Below are positions 13,655 to 20,875 of a DNA stretch of 22,482 bases, piece by piece. The notes beneath the pieces were generated by a model. The model made no database searches and was not told where the DNA came from. It was given only the letters and a program-made list of their open reading frames with translations. The DNA comes from Clostridiaceae bacterium (GTDB taxonomy: Bacteria; Bacillota; Clostridia; Oscillospirales; Acutalibacteraceae). How positions within the stretch are numbered: position 1 is the stretch's first letter; each line of letters starts with the position of its first letter. The DNA lies in assembly GCA_016295895.1 (NCBI GenBank), contig JAEDKI010000008.1, forward strand, positions 1 to 22,482, written 5' to 3'. Made by a program: the position numbers and the translations under genes.

Positions 13655-15187
13655 TTATGCTCCCGGTATCAGCATCATTCGGTTTTCGTCAACCGTTTCC
13701 GATATTCCGTCATTCTCCTGCATGATTGCTTCAACCGTCGTGTTATATCTTCTGGCTATATTCCAGAGGCTTTCGCCTTTTTCGCAGAAATAAATCGTCA
13801 GAGCACAGCTCTTTTCGTGCTTCTCGCTCCCTTCGGAAATCTCAATGGAGCTGATATATTTTTTCATACAGCTTGAAAGCACGATTCCCGAAACGGCAAT
13901 TTCGCTTTTAAGCTCAAGGCGGCTGTCACCCGTCACGGCGCATGAGCATGCCACAACCTGCGCCGAACCGTGGCAGACTATTCTTTCGGCATTTTCTCTG
14001 AGCTTGAATGAGCAGTCAAAATCAACGGGCTTCTGAACCATCCCTGTCTGACCCTCGGAGTCTCTGTAAACCACATTAGCCTGATATGTTCCCGAAACAA
14101 CGCATTTATCTTCCTTTGATCCGAAATTATATCTGATATCCGAGCACCAGACGGCAAGAACGCAGTCAACCGTTACGCCGATGCTTTCAAAAACGACCTT
14201 ATTTGTGAATGTGGAATTAAAGCTGTCATTAAGGCGCAGAATCTCCATGCTTTTGCTGACATTTTTAACATCATAATCGGTTGAATATGCGTCAGAAATG
14301 AGCGAAATCGGCGCTTCATTAAATACAATCATAAATGCGCTTATTCTCACGCTCAAATCAATAAGACGCATTTCGCCCGAGGAATCTGCCTTCGGAACGG
14401 TTTCGCATGAGCTGACGCAAAGTCTCAGACCGCTCACGCCCGTTTCGTCAATTCCGTCAAGCTCGACAATCTGACTTATCGGCATTGAATGCTCAACGCT
14501 CTCGATTGCTCCGCTGTCTTCGCCGATATAATAAATTTTGACATTGCAGTTACCTTTAACAAGAGCTTTGTTGTTGATAATTTTTATATCATCGGCAACT
14601 GCGCAGGGCGAAACGCTGATAATCTGAGCGGCGGGATGCTTATCGGAGCCAAGTTCGATGACCTCACTCATTGAAAAAGCTCTTTCACACACTCCCGTCA
14701 GGGCAGCAAAATCAAAGTCCTCTTTCATGGTCTGAATTCCCGCTCCGTCAGCCGAGCAGAGAACATTTTCCTCTCTCTTTTTGACGGCTTTAAAAATAAA
14801 TGTCATCATCGCCCTGACATCCGTTCTTCTCGGATTCACGGCTCTGCAATTGACATAGTCCGTGTTAACGAACACACTCACGGCGGAATCCGAGGTTATC
14901 CTGTCGGATTCAATGAATTTCTGAAGCGGATAGCTCTGCTCATATGCGGCGGGCTTGCCGTTTTCACTGACATAAAGAAGCCTGACCACGGCATTAACAT
15001 CTGCGGTCACTCTGCCTGAAGCGTTCTGAACGGATACCACATTCGGCACAACGGTGCATTTGAGAATTCTCTGAATCTCAGGGCAATAATCAGGCAGGTT
15101 TATATCTGCATCGAGTGATTGCTCGGCTGTTGTTTCACAAACCGTTTCGCAAAAGCCGAGTCTTCGGGTGTCATTGTTGAAATTCAT
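13655..15187 (-). CDS. sipL: SipL-like spore morphogenesis protein (DUF3794 + LysM)
   Basis: This 510-residue protein has repeated DUF3794-type beta-rich segments ('DINLPDYCPEIQRILKC' near the start is the family hallmark) and a C-terminal LysM domain ('GESLWNIARRYNTTVEAI', roughly residues 465-510). In Clostridioides difficile SipL has the same architecture and length; it binds SpoIVA through LysM and directs coat assembly around the forespore. The ATG at 15187 has AGGGGGA about eight bases upstream; a longer frame from 15265 would start before the predicted promoter. A sigma-E-like promoter lies 31 bp upstream, which fits mother-cell expression. No signal peptide is present. Other DUF3794-LysM proteins exist, so orthology to SipL rests on architecture and promoter type. 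Confidence 0.82.
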   Translation of the reverse strand: MNFNNDTRRLGFCETVCETTAEQSLDADINLPDYCPEIQRILKCTVVPNVVSVQNASGRVTADVNAVVRLLYVSENGKPAAYEQSYPLQKFIESDRITSDSAVSVFVNTDYVNCRAVNPRRTDVRAMMTFIFKAVKKREENVLCSADGAGIQTMKEDFDFAALTGVCERAFSMSEVIELGSDKHPAAQIISVSPCAVADDIKIINNKALVKGNCNVKIYYIGEDSGAIESVEHSMPISQIVELDGIDETGVSGLRLCVSSCETVPKADSSGEMRLIDLSVRISAFMIVFNEAPISLISDAYSTDYDVKNVSKSMEILRLNDSFNSTFTNKVVFESIGVTVDCVLAVWCSDIRYNFGSKEDKCVVSGTYQANVVYRDSEGQTGMVQKPVDFDCSFKLRENAERIVCHGSAQVVACSCAVTGDSRLELKSEIAVSGIVLSSCMKKYISSIEISEGSEKHEKSCALTIYFCEKGESLWNIARRYNTTVEAIMQENDGISETVDENRMMLIPGA

Positions 15188-15217
15188 ACGGTTTCCCCCT
15201 GTTTTGTTTTTCATCAC

Positions 15218-15247
15218 AATATATTCAACCCATGTCCACAATATGAC
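15218..15247 (-). promoter_or_regulatory. Sigma-E-like promoter of sipL
   Basis: On the minus strand GTCATATT (15247-15240), a 14-bp spacer, and AATATATT (15225-15218). The -35 equals the Bacillus sigma-E consensus; the -10 matches CATACANT at all positions except the first and the fifth. Start would fall about 25 nt before the sipL ATG. Confidence 0.6.
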
Positions 15248-15314
15248 TTTAAGGCTTTTTTTCAAAAAAAAGCGAAATTTTCCTTTTTTTACCCAATTTT
15301 TTTAAAAATTTATA

Positions 15315-15343
15315 TTTACTTTTAAAAAACTTTATATTATAAT
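15315..15343 (+). promoter_or_regulatory. Sigma-A promoter of YdbC-like gene
   Basis: TTTACT (15315-15320), 17 bp, TATAAT (15338-15343). It is divergent from the sipL promoter, about 70 bp away, in a very AT-rich region. Confidence 0.7.
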
Positions 15344-15376
15344 ATGCTTGTATAAAACAATGAAAGGAGCAGCACC

Positions 15377-15592
15377 ATGCCCGAATTTACTTATGAAATT
15401 GTTGAATCCGTAGCGGTACTTTCCGAGAATCCCAAAGGATGGACCAAAGAGCTCAACCTCATCAGCTGGAACGGCAGAGACCCGAAATACGATATCCGTG
15501 AATGGGCTCCCGACCATGAGAAAATGGGTAAAGGCGTTACCCTGAGCAAGGAAGAAATGGCAGCTCTCAAGGAAGCTGTTGAAAAGCTTTAA
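15377..15592 (+). CDS. YdbC family PC4-like ssDNA-binding protein
   Basis: This 71-residue protein matches the YdbC/PC4 family: 'FEIVE..AVLSE...GWTKELN..SWNG..PKYDIR.W..DH.KMGKG.TL' is spread over most of its length. Members fold like the eukaryotic transcription cofactor PC4 and bind single-stranded DNA as dimers (known from the Lactococcus YdbC). The ATG at 15377 has AAAGGAG about 8 bases upstream and a sigma-A promoter. It is monocistronic, with the terminator overlapping its stop codon. The biological role in clostridia is not established. Confidence 0.9.
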   Translation: MPEFTYEIVESVAVLSENPKGWTKELNLISWNGRDPKYDIREWAPDHEKMGKGVTLSKEEMAALKEAVEKL

Positions 15593-15610
15593 TCCGAGCT
15601 TTTCTTTTTT
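15581..15610 (+). terminator. Terminator of YdbC-like gene
   Basis: GAAAAGCT (15581-15588) pairs with AGCTTTTC (15597-15604) and is followed by six Ts. The stem begins inside the last codons of the gene. Confidence 0.8.
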
Positions 15611-15620
15611 AACAATCGAT

Positions 15621-15663
15621 AAAAAACTGCTTGCATCGGCTTTTGCGTTGCAAGCAGTTTTTT
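15621..15663 (-). terminator. Bidirectional terminator
   Basis: A perfect 15-bp inverted repeat (15621-15635 with 15649-15663) begins with six As and ends with six Ts, so it works in both directions. It ends the leftward glycan operon and backs up the YdbC-like gene terminator. Confidence 0.88.
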
Positions 15664-15677
15664 GTTATCCCTCATTT

Positions 15678-16952
15678 TCACTTTTGATTTTTCAAGCTTT
15701 CGGCAAGTCTGTCGGTATCGGCAAGCCTGATTCTTTTTGAAGCAACATAGGTTTTGAGGCTTCCGTCGGAATTCTTTTCGCCGAATGCTCCGTAGGTCGA
15801 GGTCACTATTGTTCCGTCGGGCAAAACAACATTGCCGCAATAGCCCGTATCAGCCTCGGCAATTATATCGGGCTTCGTCTGACCCTTTTGATAGGTGTGG
15901 GCAAGCTTGATTCTGTATTGCCCCTCTCTGCCGTTTTTAAGGTCTTCGTATGTTCCTACCCAGGCAATCCAGCCCTCGCTGAACCATATTTTTGTTTTAT
16001 CATTAAACAGACGGCGGATTTTTTCTTTGCCCCTTTCAATTGAACGGAATGTGATAAAAAGTCTGCCGTCGGGAGCATAATCCGCCTTATGCCTTTCGCC
16101 GTTTAATGCGCTCGGCGCAAAGACAGGTTCAGACCATGTTTTGCCCTCGTCATTTGAAAATGATATAAGGGAATTATAATTCTTGTTGTTACTTCGTGCA
16201 ATAAGGCAAAGCTCATCCCCCTTGCCCTGTTCGGAGCGGATAACCTCAACCTCGCACATATTTGCTTTCTTTTCAATTTCTCTGTGATTTGCAAAATACG
16301 GCTCGGGAGTGCTCCAGACGGGTTTTCCGCCGTCAAAGGACAAAACGGTTTTGTAATTGACAAAATCGCTGTCATGGAAAAAGCCCATCCATTTGTCAAC
16401 AAATCTGCCGTTTTCTTTAAGCCTTGTCAGAGATGCCAATGCCACAATGGGAATAACGGTAAAATCGTCTTTTTTTGAAAAACAGAGTTCAAATTCCGTC
16501 CAGCTTTTGCCCTCATCATCGGATAGTGAAAAGTTGAAGCCGCCTATCGAGCCCTTTCCGTCATGCCAATCGGGATTTCCCGATATCAGAAGAATTTTAT
16601 CGGGCGTTCCGTCGGAAAACTCAAGGCGGTAAACCGTCGGAGTTTCTCTTGAAGTTTTCCAGCTTTCGGGCTGATTTTCAATTCTGCCGGGGTAAGTCAA
16701 GCCGCCGTCAAAGCTGATTTTGCTTCTGATTGCGCCCTTGCCGTGACCCGATGGGAACACATCAAGAATACTGCCGTCTTTGAGCAGAATCGCATCGGGA
16801 TGGCCGAGATAATCAAGCTCATCATCGACAACGGAAAGCTCATAAAGATATTTTAACTCTTCGTGGGTATTATCAGGCTCAACATCAAGGCGGACAAGCG
16901 GAATTGAATAATCCCCCGCACCGTTTGAGAATGCAGAAAACAATTTACACAT
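15678..16952 (-). CDS. Sialidase-fold (BNR/Asp-box) protein
   Basis: This 424-residue protein has the six-bladed sialidase-type propeller signs: Asp boxes 'SDDEGKSW' (144-151) and 'SNDEGKTW' (266-273), a degenerate one near 'SFDGGLTY' (80-87), and an N-terminal 'LGHPDAILLKDG' strand. No signal peptide is seen, so it should be cytoplasmic, unlike most sialidases. Whether the arginine triad and nucleophile tyrosine of true sialidases are kept cannot be settled by eye, so hydrolysis of sialosides is only one possibility. The ATG lies 1 nt after the stop of the GH27 gene, with GGAG inside the GH27 end, indicating translational coupling and a joint job on the same glycan. It is the last gene of the operon. 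Confidence 0.8.
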   Translation of the reverse strand: MCKLFSAFSNGAGDYSIPLVRLDVEPDNTHEELKYLYELSVVDDELDYLGHPDAILLKDGSILDVFPSGHGKGAIRSKISFDGGLTYPGRIENQPESWKTSRETPTVYRLEFSDGTPDKILLISGNPDWHDGKGSIGGFNFSLSDDEGKSWTEFELCFSKKDDFTVIPIVALASLTRLKENGRFVDKWMGFFHDSDFVNYKTVLSFDGGKPVWSTPEPYFANHREIEKKANMCEVEVIRSEQGKGDELCLIARSNNKNYNSLISFSNDEGKTWSEPVFAPSALNGERHKADYAPDGRLFITFRSIERGKEKIRRLFNDKTKIWFSEGWIAWVGTYEDLKNGREGQYRIKLAHTYQKGQTKPDIIAEADTGYCGNVVLPDGTIVTSTYGAFGEKNSDGSLKTYVASKRIRLADTDRLAESLKNQK

Positions 16953-16953
16953 T

Positions 16954-18672
16954 TTATCTTATCTCCACTTTAAATACTCTTACGCCGTGAGCGGGAACGC
17001 TCGCTTCAATTCTGTCATCAACAATAACGCTCTCGCCGCTCCAAAGGTCTTTGACAACATATTCCTTTGCAAAAGGCGTTGAAATAAACGGTCTGCAAAC
17101 AATGTCTCTGATTGAATGACCGATTCTTGTCGGACTGCCTGCCTTATTGAAGAAACAGACTGCAAATGAACCGTCGCTGAGCGGCTTGACAAGCACATCC
17201 TCCGCACCGTTCGTTTTGATTCTGCGGCATTGAACGCCGAGAGAGTCCTGATCAACCGCAATAAGCTCTTTATTTGAAACAATCTGATAGGTTGTGTTTT
17301 CTTCGTCAACCGTGCCGTCCGGCTTAATGAAGCTTCTGATATCATTGCCGAGAATCAGCGGAGACGCCATCATGCACCAAAGAGAAAAATGCGATTTATT
17401 TTCTTCATATGAAAGATTTCCGTTGCCGACCTCAAGCATATCGGGATCGTTCCATCCGCCGACGCCTGCATATTTATAAAGCAACACGTTTTTTTCATAG
17501 ATTCCCACAACCGACGCCCATATCGGCCTGATATCGTGGGATATACGCCAGAGATTGCCTGCGCCTCTGCCCCAGCGCCAAGGATAGCTTTTGCCCCATT
17601 CGCAGATGGAATATACAATCGGTTTTTCGGGGCAGCCGTTTTTCTCGGCATATTCTTTGGTTGCTCTTTTAAGCTCTACGCCCATATTAGTGAACTGAAT
17701 TGCTGCGCTGTCTTTCTTTGAAGCAACGGGATTATATATTTTTATTGTGTTTATGCCTGCTTTAAGCTGAATTCTGACCTGATGTCTGCCGTCGGGCGAA
17801 TATGACTTTGTTGAGGGCAGAGTGGTTCTGTAAAGGTCTGTGCCGTTGACGAGAATTTCGCAATATTTTTCGCTGTTATATCTTTTCTTAACACAAAGCG
17901 TGAGAATGTATTCTCCGTCCTTATCTGCTTCAACGCTGTCAAAAGTGCATGACCCTGCGTTCGCAGAAAGACCCGTGATGTATTTTCCGCTTTCGAGTTT
18001 TTCATCATATGCGATTTTTGCGCAGCCTGAGAGAACGGCATCATCGGCTCCGTAAACGGTTTCTTTGCCGTCTTCAATACGATAGACGGAAATCTTCTCG
18101 ATGTCGGGAGCTTTTGACGGAATGGGAACGTTATGACCGAAGTCATATTTGAAGTATTCAATTCCCCACTCGGCGAAGGTATCGGCGTCTATCGCTTCAT
18201 AGCCGAGGCTTGCGGGCAAATCCTCGCAGGTCAGCGTGCCGTTGGAGGAATAAATTCCGAGTTTCAAGCCGAGAGCATTGACACGCTCGGCAAGCTTTTT
18301 TATTCCGCTCGGAAAAGTGACAAAATCAGTCTGAAGCTTTCCGTCCTTATCCCTTAACGATGACTGCCAGCAGTCGTCAATATTCAGATAAACATAACCG
18401 CAATCGGCAAGACCGCTGTTCTTCAGAGCCTCTCCCATTTCACAGATAAGGTCTTCGTTTATCTTGTTGCGGAAAAGATTCCAGCTTGACCAGCCCATCG
18501 GGGGAGTTAACGCCGCAGAATTGTCATACTCCGTATCGGTTGAGTAGTTAAGCTTCAGAGAATTAACGGCTTTCTTTGCGGCTTCGGCAACCGAACCGTC
18601 ATTGTCATTGATTATTTTTACCGCAGCGGCGGCTGCACCCGCAAGAAGCGCAGTTTTTAACAGTTTACCCAT
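16954..18672 (-). CDS. GH27 alpha-galactosidase with inserted beta-rich module
   Basis: GH27 enzymes release terminal alpha-galactose (or related sugars) with retention. Diagnostic pieces are 'PPMGWSSWN' (57-65), 'LNIDDCWQ' (96-103), 'YFKYDFG' with nucleophile D177, 'RISHD' with acid/base D380, and 'GGWNDPDMLEVG'. About 145 residues (190-335) with the look of a carbohydrate-binding beta-sandwich ('ILVNGTDLYR', 'VRIQLKAGINTIKIYNP') interrupt the barrel between nucleophile and acid/base. The N-terminus is a short Ala-rich hydrophobic helix (7-20) that could be an anchor or weak signal. AAAGGA lies about nine bases before the ATG. It sits between the solute-binding protein and the sialidase-fold gene in one operon. 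Exact sugar specificity is not determinable. Confidence 0.9.
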   Translation of the reverse strand: MGKLLKTALLAGAAAAAVKIINDNDGSVAEAAKKAVNSLKLNYSTDTEYDNSAALTPPMGWSSWNLFRNKINEDLICEMGEALKNSGLADCGYVYLNIDDCWQSSLRDKDGKLQTDFVTFPSGIKKLAERVNALGLKLGIYSSNGTLTCEDLPASLGYEAIDADTFAEWGIEYFKYDFGHNVPIPSKAPDIEKISVYRIEDGKETVYGADDAVLSGCAKIAYDEKLESGKYITGLSANAGSCTFDSVEADKDGEYILTLCVKKRYNSEKYCEILVNGTDLYRTTLPSTKSYSPDGRHQVRIQLKAGINTIKIYNPVASKKDSAAIQFTNMGVELKRATKEYAEKNGCPEKPIVYSICEWGKSYPWRWGRGAGNLWRISHDIRPIWASVVGIYEKNVLLYKYAGVGGWNDPDMLEVGNGNLSYEENKSHFSLWCMMASPLILGNDIRSFIKPDGTVDEENTTYQIVSNKELIAVDQDSLGVQCRRIKTNGAEDVLVKPLSDGSFAVCFFNKAGSPTRIGHSIRDIVCRPFISTPFAKEYVVKDLWSGESVIVDDRIEASVPAHGVRVFKVEIR

Positions 18673-18707
18673 AAGAACATTTCCTTTCTCAGTTTTTTAT
18701 TTCTCAA

Positions 18708-20657
18708 TCAATTGCTTTTGAGCAACGGAATATAATAAGTGAATCCGTCAAAATTGCTGTCCTTTGAAAAAGATTCGGAATTAATCGTCTCTGTGTTATA
18801 AACGGTTATTTCCTGAAGCTGATAAACGGGAAGCTCGATTGCCTGCTCCATGATTAGCTCGGTGAGCTGCAATGTCATCTGCGCTTTATCGGAAAAACCG
18901 ACCGCTCTGCGGATTCCCTCCGTCAAAGAATTAATCTCGGGAGTGTTGATTCCCGTCTTGTTGAGCTTTCCGCTGCTGTTATAATAATCGTATTTGTCAC
19001 AGGTTGCTCCGTCATAAACATTCTCAAGCCAGATATCTGCCTGACCCGATATTATTGCGCTCTCAAGCCCCTGCTCGTCAACAAGCACAATATTAAGGGA
19101 TATTCCGTTTGATGCAAGAATATCTTTATAAGCCGAAAGTGCAATATATCCGAAATCGTCCTGAGAGCCGCTGTAATATGCAAAAAGCTCTTTAAGCTCC
19201 GAACCGCTCATCTTGCTGTATGCCGTGAACGCCTCCTCGCTGTAATAAGGCTCCGTAACCGACGAGGGATATTCTTCAAATCTGACGCTCATCGGGCGAA
19301 GCGGTCTTGTGTAATAAGAGCCGATTTTCGCTTCAACGGTGCTGTTGAGAGAGCCGAGGCACATAAGCGCCTTTCGGGCAGACGGGCTGAGGCTTCTCGT
19401 GTTGAAGAAAAGAGAGGCGTAATAATCGCAGTTTGTGATAAAATACTGAACAGATTTGTTTGAAAGCGAATTAACGGCTTCCGACGAAGCAAGAGTTTTG
19501 ACAACATCAACCTTGCCTGAAAGCACGCTTTCAATCGGATCATCGCCATCAGCGGAAAGATCGATGAATTTCAAGCTTGTGAAATCGGAACTTCCGCCGT
19601 AATATTCGTTTTCAGTCATTAAAACAGAGGCTTCATCGCTGTCGGCAATAACATAAGGACCCGAGCAAACAGTGTATCCGCTGAGCTCCCTGACCTTTTC
19701 AGCCGAGCCTTTTATGTATTCGGCTGAGTAATAGTTTTTTGAAACAAGGGGAATGTTTATTTCTGAAATTGCATTTATGTTGCGGGAATTGAAAAGAACC
19801 GTGCAGGTATAATCGTTAACTTTTTTAATCCCTTCAATCGATTCAACATCCGCTCCGTTATCGTAATTCCCCTTGACATAGCTTGTGTAAAGCTGCTCTC
19901 TGTACCAGCTTTCGGGATTGTAAGCAAGCGGATTATTCTCCGCTTCAACCCTTGCGGCAAGCTTCAGTGCCGCCTCATCGGACGGAGAAGTGCCGAGCTT
20001 TGAAAGCTCCGTATCGTAGCCGAGCTTTGAAATATACTCACGCCATGTTGAGCCTGACGGTGAAGCGCTTTCAAGCCCCCCGCTCATCTTGCCCTCAAGC
20101 TTCGTTGCAACAAGATAATCTATATAATCCTCTTTGCCGATGGTCGTAACGGTAAACTTTTCGCTGATTGTATTTTCAATTGCCGCAATAGACTTGCCGT
20201 AATCCTTATCGTCGAAATAATACTCTTTAAGCCCGACAATATCGTTAAGATACCAATTTTTATATTTGCCGTCATAGCTTGCATCGGCAATGAAATGATA
20301 GAAAAAGATTACATCGTCAATCGTAATGTTGGTGCCGTCGGAAAAATACATATCGTCCTTGATTGAAACGGTGTATTTAACCTGAGAATCCCCGACAAAC
20401 TCATATGAAATTCCGCCGCTGTAATTAACAAGCTTATTATCTGAGCTTCGTCTCTGGATGGGGCGGAACATCTGAGCAACAATTTCGCAATCTGCCTCGC
20501 TCTCGGCATAAAAAGGATTAAAAATTCCCTCTATCCCCTCTACTCCGACCTTCAGCTCACTGCCGCCGAGCGAAAGCTTGCCGACGCTCTTGCAGGCGGG
20601 CAGAATCAGAATCACGCTGCAAAGCAACAGTGCAATCAGAGGCTTTATATTTTTCAT
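18708..20657 (-). CDS. ABC transporter solute-binding lipoprotein, family 5
   Basis: This 649-residue protein is a family 5 extracellular solute-binding protein (DppA/OppA type), which feeds oligopeptides or oligosaccharides to an ABC importer. It begins with a lipoprotein signal: Lys-rich start, hydrophobic core and lipobox 'LPAC' with lipidated C22. The family signature appears as 'YTVSIKDDMYFSDGTNITIDDVIFFYHF' in pieces around residues 94-121, and the second lobe has the usual 'DIWLENVYDGATCDKYDYYNS'-like segment. AAGGAG precedes the ATG at 20657. No permease or ATPase gene lies in the window, so its partners are encoded elsewhere. It heads the operon with GH27 (35-bp gap) and the sialidase-fold gene, suggesting uptake of the glycan they act on. 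Confidence 0.88.
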   Translation of the reverse strand: MKNIKPLIALLLCSVILILPACKSVGKLSLGGSELKVGVEGIEGIFNPFYAESEADCEIVAQMFRPIQRRSSDNKLVNYSGGISYEFVGDSQVKYTVSIKDDMYFSDGTNITIDDVIFFYHFIADASYDGKYKNWYLNDIVGLKEYYFDDKDYGKSIAAIENTISEKFTVTTIGKEDYIDYLVATKLEGKMSGGLESASPSGSTWREYISKLGYDTELSKLGTSPSDEAALKLAARVEAENNPLAYNPESWYREQLYTSYVKGNYDNGADVESIEGIKKVNDYTCTVLFNSRNINAISEINIPLVSKNYYSAEYIKGSAEKVRELSGYTVCSGPYVIADSDEASVLMTENEYYGGSSDFTSLKFIDLSADGDDPIESVLSGKVDVVKTLASSEAVNSLSNKSVQYFITNCDYYASLFFNTRSLSPSARKALMCLGSLNSTVEAKIGSYYTRPLRPMSVRFEEYPSSVTEPYYSEEAFTAYSKMSGSELKELFAYYSGSQDDFGYIALSAYKDILASNGISLNIVLVDEQGLESAIISGQADIWLENVYDGATCDKYDYYNSSGKLNKTGINTPEINSLTEGIRRAVGFSDKAQMTLQLTELIMEQAIELPVYQLQEITVYNTETINSESFSKDSNFDGFTYYIPLLKSN

Positions 20658-20696
20658 ATAAGAATATACTCCTTTGTAATCATACTATATCAATTT

Positions 20697-20725
20697 ATTT
20701 TATCACAGAAAAAGTTCAGTTGCAA
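20697..20725 (-). promoter_or_regulatory. Promoter of solute-binding/GH27 operon
   Basis: On the minus strand TTGCAA (20725-20720), 17 bp, TAAAAT (20702-20697). It faces away from the GH38 promoter, with about 50 bp between the -35 elements. Confidence 0.7.
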
Positions 20726-20774
20726 TATTTTTTTAATATCCTACAAAATTTTTATCATCTTAATATATTATTTG

Positions 20775-20803
20775 TTGCAATTTATATAATCATCTGATAT
20801 TAT
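20775..20803 (+). promoter_or_regulatory. Promoter of GH38 gene
   Basis: TTGCAA (20775-20780), 17 bp, TATTAT (20798-20803) with a TGA extension. It gives a leader of about 65 nt that contains the hairpin at 20824-20853. Confidence 0.7.
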
Positions 20804-20823
20804 TGAATTAATTTACAGACAAA

Positions 20824-20853
20824 GGCGAAGAATAACTCCGTTATTCCTCCGCC
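20824..20853 (+). promoter_or_regulatory. Leader hairpin of GH38 mRNA
   Basis: GAATAAC (20830-20836) pairs with GTTATTC (20840-20846) over a 3-nt loop, extended by GGCG with CGCC (20824-20827, 20850-20853). There is no T run, so it is not a terminator; it may stabilise the message or affect access to the ribosome binding site ten bases later. Confidence 0.45.
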
Positions 20854-20875
20854 CGTCAGCGAAAGGAGAAAGTCA

